Numbered from the stretch's first letter, positions 37,650 through 47,002 are shown. The stretch: 64,000 nucleotides of DNA from Lachnospira sp. UBA4346 (GCA_002394205.1 DGTC01000052.1:1-64000); one strand, 5' to 3'. Program-made: numbers and translations. The notes: generated by a model not told the origin, from the letters alone.

Positions 37650-38009
37650 ATGGAAAATCTACCACATGACCATAATCATCAGGCAGAACAACATACTTCG
37701 ATGCCTGCATTTTCCGATTTTCAATCGGCAGCAGACATTTTAAAATTACTTGGTGATGCAAACCGTATCCGTATTTTTTGGATTTTGTGTCATTACGAAG
37801 AATGTGTTATCAATCTGTCTGCCATGATTAATATGAGCAGTCCCGCTGTATCTCACCATTTAAAATTACTCAAATCAAGCGGTCTGATTACAAGTAGAAG
37901 AGAGGGAAAAGAAATGTACTATACTGCAACGGATAGTCCACAAGCCCAACTTCTACATCATACGATTGAGCAAATGATTGCTGTTTCCTGTCCAACCAGC
38001 CATACATAA
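37650..38009 (+). CDS. ArsR/SmtB-family metal-responsive regulator
   Basis: A 119-residue winged-helix repressor. The start at 37650 follows GGAGGG. The N terminus is histidine-rich (HDHNHQAEQH), as in zinc or cobalt sensors. The recognition helix is MSSPAVSHHLKLLKSSGLITSRREGKEMYY. The usual ELCVCDL metal-site phrase is EECVINL here, so one cysteine (of the alpha3 site) is kept. C-terminal cysteine and histidine residues (SCPTSHT) could add to the metal site. It is followed by a MarR gene. Confidence 0.88.
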   Translation: MENLPHDHNHQAEQHTSMPAFSDFQSAADILKLLGDANRIRIFWILCHYEECVINLSAMINMSSPAVSHHLKLLKSSGLITSRREGKEMYYTATDSPQAQLLHHTIEQMIAVSCPTSHT

Positions 38010-38071
38010 TTATGGCATTTTTACAAAATATTTAAAGAAGTCCACCTTTGTACTTCAGAATGGAGATTATT

Positions 38072-38515
38072 ATGGATATTCAATTAACACCCGAACAAAT
38101 CAATCAATTAAAATTACTTCAGACATTTCATCTTGCTGAACGTTCTATCAGAAATGGTGATAATGAAATCATGGGACAATTTCAGCTTACACCGTCCCAG
38201 TTTTACGTATTAAACACACTCTATCAATTTGGTCCTTTGCATATTGGCGAAATCATTGGTAAAATCCTGTCAACATCCGGAAACATGACTGTTGTCATTC
38301 GTAATATGGAGAAATCCGGTCTTATCGAACGTGTATCTGATTCCGTTGACAAAAGAAGTTATTTAATTTCTCTGACAGAATTTGGTAAGAAGCAGCTCTT
38401 AAATCTTCTTCCGGAATATACAAAATGTCTGGCACAACGATTTCGTTTACTGACCGATGAAGACCAGAAAACACTACAGGATTTACTCGAAAAATTAATT
38501 GGAAAAGAGATTTAA
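38072..38515 (+). CDS. MarR-family regulator
   Basis: A 147-residue winged-helix protein. The DNA-binding part is GPLHIGEIIGKILSTSGNMTVVIRNMEKSGLIERVSDSVDKRSYLISLT. The start at 38072 follows GGAG by six bases; upstream in-frame starts lack sites. It lies 62 bases after the ArsR gene and may be cotranscribed. The gene it controls is not evident; the next genes are on the other strand. Confidence 0.85.
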   Translation: MDIQLTPEQINQLKLLQTFHLAERSIRNGDNEIMGQFQLTPSQFYVLNTLYQFGPLHIGEIIGKILSTSGNMTVVIRNMEKSGLIERVSDSVDKRSYLISLTEFGKKQLLNLLPEYTKCLAQRFRLLTDEDQKTLQDLLEKLIGKEI

Positions 38516-38549
38516 AAATTGCAGTTCTTTTGTCGTTTTTAATAATTTC

Positions 38550-38601
38550 TTTGGGTGTCAAAAGGTAACGTTTCATTTTACAGTACCTTCTGACACCCAA
38601 A
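38550..38601. repeat. Palindromic TTTGGGTGTCA hairpin (small dispersed repeat)
   Basis: TTTGGGTGTCA (38550-38560) and TGACACCCAAA (38591-38601) form a perfect stem; inside it, AAGGTAACG and its partner TACCTT add further pairs. It separates convergent genes and may end transcription, though a T-run is weak. A partial copy (GGGTGTCAAAAGGT) lies at 41528. Confidence 0.65.
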
Positions 38602-38645
38602 TTTTATAGATATAATCTTATTTATATCCATTCTTTTGCTATCTT

Positions 38646-39545
38646 TTAATGAACTGCTTTCTTTAACGCTTCTATATATATCGCTCCTAATGTCGTCAGT
38701 ACCGACTTGCTTCTTGTCACATAACCGATATGCATATCTCCTTCATGATGAAGCGGTACCGCAATAATATTTTCTCCATTCAGACCGGAATCTAAGATTC
38801 CGCTGCTTACCGTATATCCATTCAGACCAATGACCAGATTAAACAGCGTGGCTCTGTCTCTCACACGAATGTTTTTCTTTCGAATTTCCGTGCTGAAAAT
38901 TTCTTCTGAATAATAAAAGGAATTATGTTCCCCCTGTTCATAAGACAGATATGGATACTCCTCTAAATCCTCCATCGTTACATAGGCATTTCCTGCAAGC
39001 GGATGTTCATTACTGATAAAAACATGTGGACTTGCCACTACCAGTTCTGTAAATTCCAGATTATTTATTTTCATAATCTTGCGCAACACCTTCTCATTAA
39101 AATCATTCAGATACAGAATTCCTATCTCACTCTTCATATGTGCTACGTCTTCAATAATTTCATAGGTCTGTGTTTCCCGCAATTTGAAATCATAGGCATT
39201 TTTTCCATACTCTTTAATCAAATCCACAAATGCATTAACTGCAAACGAATAATGCTGGGTAGATACACAAAATTCTAATTTTCCACTCGTTGCGTGCATA
39301 TATTTTTCTTCAATAAGTGCCGTCTGATCAAGCACCTGCCTTGCATAACCTAAAAAGATTTCCCCATCCTTTGACAGAGAAATTCCTTTATTGGTCCGAT
39401 GGAAAATTCTAATTCCCAATTCCTTTTCTAATTCCCCCAACGCTTTCGTCAAACTCGGCTGTGAGACGAATAAATCTCGTGCAGCATCACTAATAGAGCC
39501 TGTTTCTGCAATTTTTGTAACGTATTTTAATTGTTGTAATGTCAT
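38646..39545 (-). CDS. LysR-family regulator
   Basis: A 299-residue regulator with an N-terminal helix-turn-helix (MTLQQLKYVTKIAETGSISDAARDLFVSQPSLTKALGELEKELGIRIF) and a C-terminal periplasmic-binding-like sensor domain. The length fits the family. It starts ten bases after the phosphopantetheinyl transferase stop, so it is last in that unit. Target genes and ligand are unknown. Confidence 0.93.
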   Translation of the reverse strand: MTLQQLKYVTKIAETGSISDAARDLFVSQPSLTKALGELEKELGIRIFHRTNKGISLSKDGEIFLGYARQVLDQTALIEEKYMHATSGKLEFCVSTQHYSFAVNAFVDLIKEYGKNAYDFKLRETQTYEIIEDVAHMKSEIGILYLNDFNEKVLRKIMKINNLEFTELVVASPHVFISNEHPLAGNAYVTMEDLEEYPYLSYEQGEHNSFYYSEEIFSTEIRKKNIRVRDRATLFNLVIGLNGYTVSSGILDSGLNGENIIAVPLHHEGDMHIGYVTRSKSVLTTLGAIYIEALKKAVH

Positions 39546-39555
39546 TTTTTCCTCT

Positions 39556-40287
39556 TCATTTCTGCCATATTCCCGAAATCACCTGTTTTCCCGTATGATA
39601 TTGTACAATTCCAAATTCTTCATTTTGTTCCGGTTGTGTAAAGTATAACTGCTCATTCTGTTCCTGAAAAGAGACTTCTGCTAATCCCTTTGCAATTCCA
39701 ATTCCTGTTACTTTCGCATACGCTTCTTTGAGTGTCCATATCTGTAAAAAACGATGCATACCGTCTTTTTGGCACACCCAGTCATATTCTGATGCTGTAA
39801 AGAATCTTTTTGCAACCGGAAATGCATTTTGTCGCTCTCCTTCAACATCGATTCCAACCGGCTTATTATGAACCATACACACCACACAATCCTGTGAATG
39901 AGATACGTTAAAATGTATATTTTCTCCTGCTCCCGCAAATGACGGCTTTCCATTTTCTCCATACACAATCGGATATTCATACTGCACATCAAATTGCTCT
40001 AATGCACGTAAAAATGAAATTTCTTCGCATTGTACCAAAGCATACGCATCCTGACATGTCTCCTGATAAACTATCTTTTCACTGCTTTGTATGGACTGCC
40101 CCTCTACATATCTTCCTACTGTATAATTTTTTAAAATACTCGCTGCTATCATCTGTATTCGGTCTTTTTCAAATTTACGACGGCTAATCTTTGCTTTTCT
40201 GTGTTCACTTAACTTCTCATACGCAAGATGATACAATTTCTGTTCTGTTTCATCTTCTGTATGCAATGTAATCTTTGTAATAATCAT
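39556..40287 (-). CDS. 4'-phosphopantetheinyl transferase, Sfp-type
   Basis: A 243-residue enzyme that moves phosphopantetheine from CoA to a carrier-protein serine. FNVSHSQDCVVCMV, VGIDVEGERQ (Mg-binding aspartate and glutamate) and WTLKEAYAKVTGIG are the family motifs. Sfp-type enzymes of this size usually serve peptide or polyketide synthases and fatty-acid carriers; no such synthase is in this window. The gene lies 75 bases behind the ABC exporter block and 10 before the LysR gene. Confidence 0.9.
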   Translation of the reverse strand: MIITKITLHTEDETEQKLYHLAYEKLSEHRKAKISRRKFEKDRIQMIAASILKNYTVGRYVEGQSIQSSEKIVYQETCQDAYALVQCEEISFLRALEQFDVQYEYPIVYGENGKPSFAGAGENIHFNVSHSQDCVVCMVHNKPVGIDVEGERQNAFPVAKRFFTASEYDWVCQKDGMHRFLQIWTLKEAYAKVTGIGIAKGLAEVSFQEQNEQLYFTQPEQNEEFGIVQYHTGKQVISGIWQK

Positions 40288-40362
40288 ATTGTTTCCTGCC
40301 TGTTTGATTGTTTTAGTCCTATCAAGCTGTATCCCTAACTATTTTATTATAAAATGCTTCCG

Positions 40363-41472
40363 TCAGGATATAAAATAGGATGGAATTGCAAACTTTTTCA
40401 TCATCGCAGCAGCCGGAAGCACCGTTGCAGTATCTGTAAGAATAAGCTGTACGACCAAACAAAAGACCAAATACACCAACACCCATGTAATATATAAAAT
40501 TTCATCCGGAATGAAACAACTGATTTCTGTAAATATCAATACAACTGTCAAATACAATATCATATGCGGCACTTCATATTCCCATATTCTGATATGTGTT
40601 TCTGTAATTACAAGCGAAACCAGCGCACTCACTGCACACAAACCTGCCACAACTCCACTATACAGTAAAACTGCACACCTTGTCTGCACAACTGACATTG
40701 TCCGAAACAATCCCGCACGCTGTTCTTTTTTCCACCACGCTCCACCGAATAATCCTGCAAACAACACCAGCAAATATAATATGCTTCGGATTGGAAATAC
40801 CTGTATTTCGCTATGCTCTTCTGGTTCTGATGAATCATTTTGTATCATTTCTATATTTAAATGAAAGACTGTATCCGACTGCATAAACTGTCGATATGCC
40901 TCCTTAATATATATCCTTGCCTGCTCGTTATGTTGTGAAAATACTTCATTTGATACCACATAATCATCTGAAATCAAATCGCCGTAATTGCGAAATAACT
41001 GCGTATATACCAGTTCATTTGTAACAGATGACAGCTTATCTGTCGATAATGCATACACTTTTATGCGCTGACGTAAATCCTGCTGTAACATATGCTGTGT
41101 AAATTCCGGAAGAAATACATATCCACTCGCCGCTTTACGGTTTCTCACATCATTTTCAAGCTGCTCCTCTGACTGTGCCTGATAAAATGTAATATTTCCA
41201 TCACGATTACACAATTCCTGAATGGTCTGTAAAACAATCCCATCTTCATCTGCCGCATATAATCCAACATGCATCACTGCTTCTCCTGACGGGTGAACAA
41301 CGTGTGTATATCCATACAGCAGTATCGGAATTCCAAGATATAATCCCCACACTGCGACTTTTGTCAGCTGTCGTTTCAAAAGTAACATTGTCCACAATAC
41401 ATATTTTCGAATAATCAAAACAATCTTTCTGTTATTTGCATGTAACTGATTCTCTGATTCGAACTTCTTCAT
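40363..41472 (-). CDS. ABC-2-type exporter permease
   Basis: A 369-residue protein with one N-terminal helix (near 30-50), a large outer domain (60-220) and five helices from about 230. This is the YhgE/ABC-2 layout. It lies after a similar permease gene and an ABC ATPase, and the pair are likely two halves of one exporter. The ribosome site is weak (GGAAAGG, distant). Substrate unknown. Confidence 0.75.
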   Translation of the reverse strand: MKKFESENQLHANNRKIVLIIRKYVLWTMLLLKRQLTKVAVWGLYLGIPILLYGYTHVVHPSGEAVMHVGLYAADEDGIVLQTIQELCNRDGNITFYQAQSEEQLENDVRNRKAASGYVFLPEFTQHMLQQDLRQRIKVYALSTDKLSSVTNELVYTQLFRNYGDLISDDYVVSNEVFSQHNEQARIYIKEAYRQFMQSDTVFHLNIEMIQNDSSEPEEHSEIQVFPIRSILYLLVLFAGLFGGAWWKKEQRAGLFRTMSVVQTRCAVLLYSGVVAGLCAVSALVSLVITETHIRIWEYEVPHMILYLTVVLIFTEISCFIPDEILYITWVLVYLVFCLVVQLILTDTATVLPAAAMMKKFAIPSYFIS

Positions 41473-41527
41473 TGTAAATATTACCTTTCCAAGTCTTATA
41501 TTTTTGCAGCCGCTTCTCCCCTTTTAT

Positions 41528-41542
41528 GATTCGGGTGTCAAA
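41528..41542. repeat. Partial copy of the TTTGGGTGTCA element
   Basis: GGGTGTCAAAAGGT matches one arm of the hairpin at 38550. The second arm is missing and replaced by ATTTGGCTCC downstream. Confidence 0.45.
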
Positions 41543-41582
41543 AGGTGCATTTTATAATATTACATTTGGCTCCAGATTTCAT

Positions 41583-42878
41583 TTACGATTCTCGCAGAAA
41601 TCTCATTCGCATAATAAAGCATGTCAACAGATAACAAACGAAAGCAATACCTGCATTAACACCTATCGTATTCCATTGAATCTGCCCTATTATAATCTGT
41701 GTAACCAGGCGAAAACTCCACTGAATCGGCAGAAAATTACTGATATTTCGAATAAATTCCGGCAACATTGATATTGGAAGCAGTAATCCACCTGCGTATG
41801 CACCGGTAACAGTTAATAAAAATAACACCAGCACTGCACTCACATCCTGCTTTATCCATGTATACAACAGCGAGATTCTCTGATAGATTGTTAAAATTAC
41901 AACAAACAATCCCATAATGCCTATGCATACATTTGCAATAATATTTCCATCCGTTGGTACATAAAGCCATTGCCGCAATTGCGGATAGCGAATCGTCGCT
42001 AATAAGCCAAACACATAAATCCATCCTGTAAACGCTGTCAGAATACATGAAATGGAAATTGTTCGAATGAAAGCAAACATCCCCTGCGGGATTCCTGCCC
42101 TGTGAAGCTGCAGCAATATTATTTCTTTATCTTTTTTGAAATAAGATACGCATGGAATCCCAAGCAGCAATAATAGCAGACAAATTACTGTTGCCAAATA
42201 GAACTGATGTATTGTGATATTTCCACGACTATAAATAATTTGTTTATGAAAATAATTTCCACGTTCTAATGCTGACCGAAAATAAACTTTATTTAATGCT
42301 TCTTCCGTATTCATTCGAAACGTTTTGTAATCTTGTCCTGCCGTCCACTCCGGATGCATATCCATTACCTGTTCAACCGCATAAATTCCTGCCTGTGCAA
42401 CACCTAAATCACTCGCTCCTGCCTGCATAAGCTCTCGTATCAAAAATCCTGACAGTGAAGTCATCCCCTTCGGAAACAGAACCGTTGCCGGAATATTTTT
42501 TCCATATAAAATGCCTGACACAAATCCTTTTGGAATCAATATCACAGCATGATACATTCCATCTTTCAGATTTTGTATGGCATTTTGTTTTGAGGATTCC
42601 GTTATAAACGCACATGCATTATTTACCGAAGGAACTTCCTGCAACATCGAAAATGCCATCTTCACATAATCCGTTTCCTGCTCATCTGCCCATGCATCAA
42701 TTACTACTGCAACCCGCATTTTTTCGGATTGTTCTGACTTCTCTGACAGCGTAACTGCTCCTGTAACCATCAATCCAATTACAATTGAAAACAGACACAC
42801 TCCGGTTAGCATCTTCGGAAAAAACTGAACTGCTGATTTCATCTGTAACTGTAATAAAACAATATATTTTTGAATCAT
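41583..42878 (-). CDS. ABC-2-type exporter permease
   Basis: A 431-residue protein with an N-terminal helix (near 20-45), an outer domain (50-215) and about six C-terminal helices. It overlaps the upstream ATPase gene in an ATGA junction, so translation is coupled. Its architecture is like that of the following 369-residue permease. A role in exporting a drug or peptide is inferred only from the class. Confidence 0.8.
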   Translation of the reverse strand: MIQKYIVLLQLQMKSAVQFFPKMLTGVCLFSIVIGLMVTGAVTLSEKSEQSEKMRVAVVIDAWADEQETDYVKMAFSMLQEVPSVNNACAFITESSKQNAIQNLKDGMYHAVILIPKGFVSGILYGKNIPATVLFPKGMTSLSGFLIRELMQAGASDLGVAQAGIYAVEQVMDMHPEWTAGQDYKTFRMNTEEALNKVYFRSALERGNYFHKQIIYSRGNITIHQFYLATVICLLLLLLGIPCVSYFKKDKEIILLQLHRAGIPQGMFAFIRTISISCILTAFTGWIYVFGLLATIRYPQLRQWLYVPTDGNIIANVCIGIMGLFVVILTIYQRISLLYTWIKQDVSAVLVLFLLTVTGAYAGGLLLPISMLPEFIRNISNFLPIQWSFRLVTQIIIGQIQWNTIGVNAGIAFVCYLLTCFIMRMRFLRES

Positions 42879-43576
42879 TGATTATCCTTCTTTAAAAATG
42901 TATACAACTGTTCCAATGGCACATTTTTATCTAATTCTGTTAAAACACCATCCTGCAACAGATACATCCGGTCACACAATTCTAACTCCTGAAGTTCATG
43001 ACTGATAAGAAGAATTGTTCCACCTTTTCTTTTATAATAGGACAAATATTCTTTCATTTCTTCTTTTCCCAGCAAATCTAAAGAAGCTCCCGGTTCATCC
43101 ATAATTAATATTTTCGGTCTTTTTGCAAGTGCACATGCTATACTGAGTCTCTTTTTCTGCCCACCGGATAACGTTGCCACCTTGCTGCGATAACATGGTG
43201 CAAGTCCTAAAAATGCGGATGTTCCCGATACGATATCCTCGTCTGCTTTGATATTTGTATCACTATACCAAAATCTTAAATTATCCCTCACTGTCAAATC
43301 TTCCATCAATGGATTATCCTGCGGAACGTAACCAATAGCCTGTGCCGCACGTCTTCGAAAATGTTTCTTCTCTCCCTCAAGAATCATTGCGCCATCTGAT
43401 GCACGATGACTTCCACACAGAATTCGAAGTAATGTTGTCTTCCCACACCCATTATTTCCAACAATGCCGACACATTCTCCTGGATATACCGTAAAATTCA
43501 CATCCTGTAAGACTTGTTTCTTTCTATATTTCTTCTGCAAATGAATTGCTTCTAATATGACATTCTGTTTTTGCAT
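42875..43576 (-). CDS. ABC transporter ATP-binding protein
   Basis: A 233-residue ATPase. Walker A is GNNGCGKTT, the signature is LSGGQKKRLS, Walker B is ILIMDEPGASLD, and the H-loop is ISHEL. The start at 43576 follows GGAGATTATT; an upstream frame open to 43666 is not needed. A stable hairpin (43592-43611) lies directly upstream of the ribosome site. It drives two ABC-2 permeases encoded downstream. Confidence 0.88.
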   Translation of the reverse strand: MQKQNVILEAIHLQKKYRKKQVLQDVNFTVYPGECVGIVGNNGCGKTTLLRILCGSHRASDGAMILEGEKKHFRRRAAQAIGYVPQDNPLMEDLTVRDNLRFWYSDTNIKADEDIVSGTSAFLGLAPCYRSKVATLSGGQKKRLSIACALAKRPKILIMDEPGASLDLLGKEEMKEYLSYYKRKGGTILLISHELQELELCDRMYLLQDGVLTELDKNVPLEQLYTFLKKDNQ

Positions 43577-43591
43577 AATAATCTCCATTCC

Positions 43592-43611
43592 GCCGCCTTT
43601 CAGTTGGCGGC
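43592..43611 (-). other. GC-rich hairpin in the leader of the ABC operon
   Basis: On the minus strand GCCGCC and GGCGGC form a six-pair all-GC stem with an eight-base loop, ending three bases before GGAG-containing sequence. It lies at the boundary of repeat R2. It may affect ribosome access; no T-run follows, so it is not a normal terminator. Confidence 0.5.
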
Positions 43612-43689
43612 ACAAATAGTAATGAAAGATTTCACTTTCCTCTACGATGTGCAATAATAGTTTCAAGAAGCTATACTACAAAGCACGGG

Positions 43690-43927
43690 AGGAGGAGTTG
43701 TAGAAAACTTTCTTGTTTTTTGACCTAACGGACGGTCAAGAGCCATATCATTATTGTCAAACATGCTTCATTTCCTGCTCGCTTCCTCGCGCTTATTGTT
43801 GCCAGTCGCTGGGCCTCGGGGCAAGCCCCTCAAACAGTTCGCTTTGTGGCGATGCCGAAAGTAGATACGCATCGGACGCCATTATTTTCCGTTATCTATC
43901 AGGCAGAGTACCTCCACAAACCGAAAC
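43690..43927 (+). repeat. Dispersed repeat copy R2, compact derivative
   Basis: Both ends of the big element are present, fused around a single hairpin: ACGGACGGTCAAGAGCC and the GCTTCATTT-rich segment on the left, the GGCGATGCCGAAAGTAGATACGCATCGGA and CCACAAACCGAAAC end on the right. The middle kilobase is missing. The apex CTCGCCTGCGGCTC is replaced by CTCGGGGCAAGCCCCTC, again a stem, and the base GTTGCC/GGCGAT replaces ATGGGC/GCCCAT. The right end touches the fliB stop codon. Confidence 0.85.
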
Positions 43928-45115
43928 TTACTGCAGCTCCCCCAACATCTCTAATAATCTCTCATACGAATACTGCTCCTGTGTCTGGAATGCTTCACTA
44001 TATGCTTCAAAATTTGTATACGAATGTTCAAACTGTCGTGAATACAAATGTGCCAAATCTACTTGTACAGCCTTTGCTAACTTCTGTCCATTCTTTGTCC
44101 AAAATGCTACATCTGCCTGAAGCAGGATTAAATATCCCACAATTCCATTCTGAATCTTTAACAGTACATCATAATCATAGACTGCATCTAAAAAATATCT
44201 GTATACATAATACATCAGCAACTGCTCAAATTCATATTCCTGCTCTTTATAATCTGCAAGGAACGCATGCATCTGTGTATAATAGGAAAGACTTCCATCC
44301 TTCTTTGCACAATTTTCAAAAAATGCACGTACTGTATCCACAACCTTGAACCAATCCGGATTGATAACCTCCATTCCTTCAAACTCATCAAAATAGTGCA
44401 GAAGTGTCTGATATGCCACTTGATTTTCATTTGATTTTTTTAAACTATTTTTTAATATATCAGAAAATTGTTCTAGCTGTTGATATTTTGCAACGACCTC
44501 TGCTATTCTTGCATCTTCCTCTGCATCTAAAAGTTCCTGAATCTCCTTTGCATAATGTAATAACACGATACAACGCTCTACAATGGAATATGCTCTGTTC
44601 TGTACAATTGCATATGCCTGTGTTCTTGCAGCTGTAAGTTGCATATACGTTACCGGATCAATGTCATTATATGTCGTTGGAAATGTATCATCCTCTTCTT
44701 CCGCAAATGACATCTTTTCCTGCACATTAAAAATAATTTCTCCAGCAGTAATACAGGATGGTGCGATACCAATTTCCTTTGTATTTCCGTATTCATTAAT
44801 AAACCGTGGAAACTCTGCACAAGTATTACACAATTTATCCTCTCCTAATTCCGTATATAAATCACACAAATTTTCATCATTTAAAAACGGACAGCGATTT
44901 CCCTTTAATGTAAATGTACACCCTCCTTCTTCCGGTCCATCGACAGACGGAACCATAACTTCTGCAAGCCGCTTGCCAAATGCACCAGAAACGGTCTGAT
45001 AATATGCATAAGAATCTGCATCCACATCTACTTCCCAGCCTGCACAACACGTATCTGTACATGCGCCTGCGATACATTTAAAATCTTTATAATAATGCGG
45101 TGTTCTTATTTTCAT
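43928..45115 (-). CDS. fliB: Flagellin lysine-N-methylase (FliB-like)
   Basis: A 395-residue protein with a cysteine-rich N-terminal part (IAGACTDTCCAGW, NRCPFLNDENLCDLY, DKLCNTCAEFPR) that matches the FliB family, which methylates flagellin lysines and probably carries an iron-sulfur cluster. The C-terminal two-thirds is helical. The start at 45115 follows AAGGAG by six bases. Its stop lies right at the edge of repeat R2. No other flagellar gene is in the window, so the substrate is encoded elsewhere. Family members without flagella also exist. Confidence 0.82.
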   Translation of the reverse strand: MKIRTPHYYKDFKCIAGACTDTCCAGWEVDVDADSYAYYQTVSGAFGKRLAEVMVPSVDGPEEGGCTFTLKGNRCPFLNDENLCDLYTELGEDKLCNTCAEFPRFINEYGNTKEIGIAPSCITAGEIIFNVQEKMSFAEEEDDTFPTTYNDIDPVTYMQLTAARTQAYAIVQNRAYSIVERCIVLLHYAKEIQELLDAEEDARIAEVVAKYQQLEQFSDILKNSLKKSNENQVAYQTLLHYFDEFEGMEVINPDWFKVVDTVRAFFENCAKKDGSLSYYTQMHAFLADYKEQEYEFEQLLMYYVYRYFLDAVYDYDVLLKIQNGIVGYLILLQADVAFWTKNGQKLAKAVQVDLAHLYSRQFEHSYTNFEAYSEAFQTQEQYSYERLLEMLGELQ

Positions 45116-45378
45116 TGTGTTCTCCTTATATTGCAACGTTCTTTATTTGCATATTCTCTTATCATCATAATAATTATTGTTATTTTTTTTACATAGTATT
45201 CTAATCGTCCGATACGTTCTTAAACCGATACAAGTAAACATCTTATCTCATTTATTGACATACTCTACTTAAATATGCGATAAAAAACGAATAAAACAAA
45301 TAAAGTATACCACGTCATGCACTTTCTTTCAAAAAATTTATAAAAATTCACTTTTTTATGTATTTTTTTATTTTTTGT

Positions 45379-45407
45379 TTGTTATTATGCATATTTATGT
45401 GTATAAT
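45379..45407 (+). promoter_or_regulatory. Promoter of the amino-acid ABC operon
   Basis: TTGTTA (45379-45384) and TATAAT (45402-45407) are 17 bases apart and end 54 bases before the start codon. The rest of 45116-45460 is very AT-rich and shows no other feature. Confidence 0.65.
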
Positions 45408-45460
45408 CTATTATGTTTGACAACGTACCGAATAAAATAAGAAAGAAGGAAAGTTACATC

Positions 45461-47002
45461 ATGCAACGAATGAACTCCCGCAGAAAGTCAATTCTTTCTG
45501 CCATGCACATCGCGATTCTTGCGATGTTTCTTTTGGTTTCTTCCTTTGCACTTACTGCATGTGGAAGCAAGACAGCCAAAAATACTGTATTTTCTGTTGA
45601 TGATATTCCCGGTAAGACCATTGGTGTCCAGCTAGGAACTACAGGAGATATTTATGTATCCGATTATGAAGAAGACGGCTCGAATACAAAAGTAGAACGT
45701 TTCAACAAAGGAGCCGATGCCGTTCAGGCATTAAAACAGGGCAAGATTGACGCCGTTATCATTGATTCGCAGCCTGCTCAAGCCTTTGTAGATGCTAATA
45801 ACGATTTAACAATTCTTGAAGAAGAATTTGTCGAAGAAGATTATGCCATGTGTATTTCTAAGAGCAATTCTGCATTAAAGAATCGAATCAACGAAGCGTT
45901 GGAATATTTAAAAGCTCAGGGTACACTTGAAGCAATCATTAATAATTATATTGGAGAAAATGCTGGTAAGACACCTTATGTTTCACCTGCAAATGTTACT
46001 CGTAACAACGGCACTTTAACCGTTGCAACCAATGCATATTTCAGCCCATATGAATATTACGAAGGCGGAAGCATTGTCGGTATCGATATGGATATGTGCC
46101 AGGCGATTGCTGATTATCTTGGCATGGATCTTCACATTGAAGATATGGAATTTGACTCTGTCATCACAGCTGTTCAATCCGGTAAGGCTGACATCGGTGC
46201 AAGTGGTATGACTGTTACTGAAGAACGTTTAAAAAATATTGACTTTACCAATACATATACAACTGCAAGCCAGGTAATTATTGTTCGTGATGACAACGCC
46301 TCAGCTTCCGGTGCAAATATCGGTGAAAAGTTCAAGTCTGACTTCTTAACAGCCAACCGTTACCAGTACATCTTAAAAGGTCTTGGAAACACATTACTGA
46401 TTACTGTATGTGCTGCATTGCTTGGTATTATTATCGGTTTCATCATTGCTGTCATTCGTTCAAACCACGATATGACAGGACATTTAAAGATTGCCAACTT
46501 CCTTTGTAATATTTACTTAACCGTAATTCGTGGTACTCCTACTATGGTACAGTTGTTAATTATCTACTACATTATTTTCGGTTCTGTAAATATCAATAAG
46601 ATTATTGTTGCAATCCTTGCATTCGGTATCAACTCCGGTGCATATGTTGCGGAAATTGTACGTTCCGGTATTATGTCAATTGATATCGGTCAGTCAGAAG
46701 CTGCTCGAAGCCTCGGACTTACTTACCGTCAGACTATGGTAAATGTTATTTTCCCACAGGCGGTTAAGAACGTATTACCGGCACTGACAAATGAATTTAT
46801 CGTATTATTAAAGGAAACTTCTATCAGTGGTTATATTGGATTAACAGATTTAACAAGAGGCGGCGATATTATTCGAAGCATTACATATGATGCCATGCTT
46901 CCACTCCTTGGCGTTGCTCTGATTTATTTAGTCATTGTTATGATTCTTTCTACATTTGTTAAGAAACTTGAAAGGAGATTAAGATCAAATGAGCGCAGAT
47001 AA
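45461..47002 (+). CDS. Amino-acid ABC transporter: lipoprotein-type binding domain (permuted) fused to permease
   Basis: A 513-residue fusion. A lipoprotein signal ends at LTAC with the lipid cysteine C34. Residues about 44-165 match the second lobe plus the C-terminal helices of a family 3 binding protein (GKTIGVQLGTTGDIY, KQGKIDAVIID, EEFVEEDYAM). Residues about 184-276 match the first lobe (TLTVATNAYFSPYEYYEGG, VGIDMDMCQAIA, SGMTVTEERLKNIDFT). The lobe order is thus swapped. The permease half follows (300-500) with the EAA loop EAARSLGL. The start follows AAGAAGGAAAG. The ATPase gene is next. Confidence 0.9.
   Translation: MQRMNSRRKSILSAMHIAILAMFLLVSSFALTACGSKTAKNTVFSVDDIPGKTIGVQLGTTGDIYVSDYEEDGSNTKVERFNKGADAVQALKQGKIDAVIIDSQPAQAFVDANNDLTILEEEFVEEDYAMCISKSNSALKNRINEALEYLKAQGTLEAIINNYIGENAGKTPYVSPANVTRNNGTLTVATNAYFSPYEYYEGGSIVGIDMDMCQAIADYLGMDLHIEDMEFDSVITAVQSGKADIGASGMTVTEERLKNIDFTNTYTTASQVIIVRDDNASASGANIGEKFKSDFLTANRYQYILKGLGNTLLITVCAALLGIIIGFIIAVIRSNHDMTGHLKIANFLCNIYLTVIRGTPTMVQLLIIYYIIFGSVNINKIIVAILAFGINSGAYVAEIVRSGIMSIDIGQSEAARSLGLTYRQTMVNVIFPQAVKNVLPALTNEFIVLLKETSISGYIGLTDLTRGGDIIRSITYDAMLPLLGVALIYLVIVMILSTFVKKLERRLRSNERR

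Noticed and set aside
38322..38600. 92-codon minus-strand frame
   Set aside because: It overlaps a MarR gene antisense and a palindrome; no family match.
43928..45115. Part of a flagellar operon
   Set aside because: No other flagellar gene lies within the window; only the FliB-like gene is supported.
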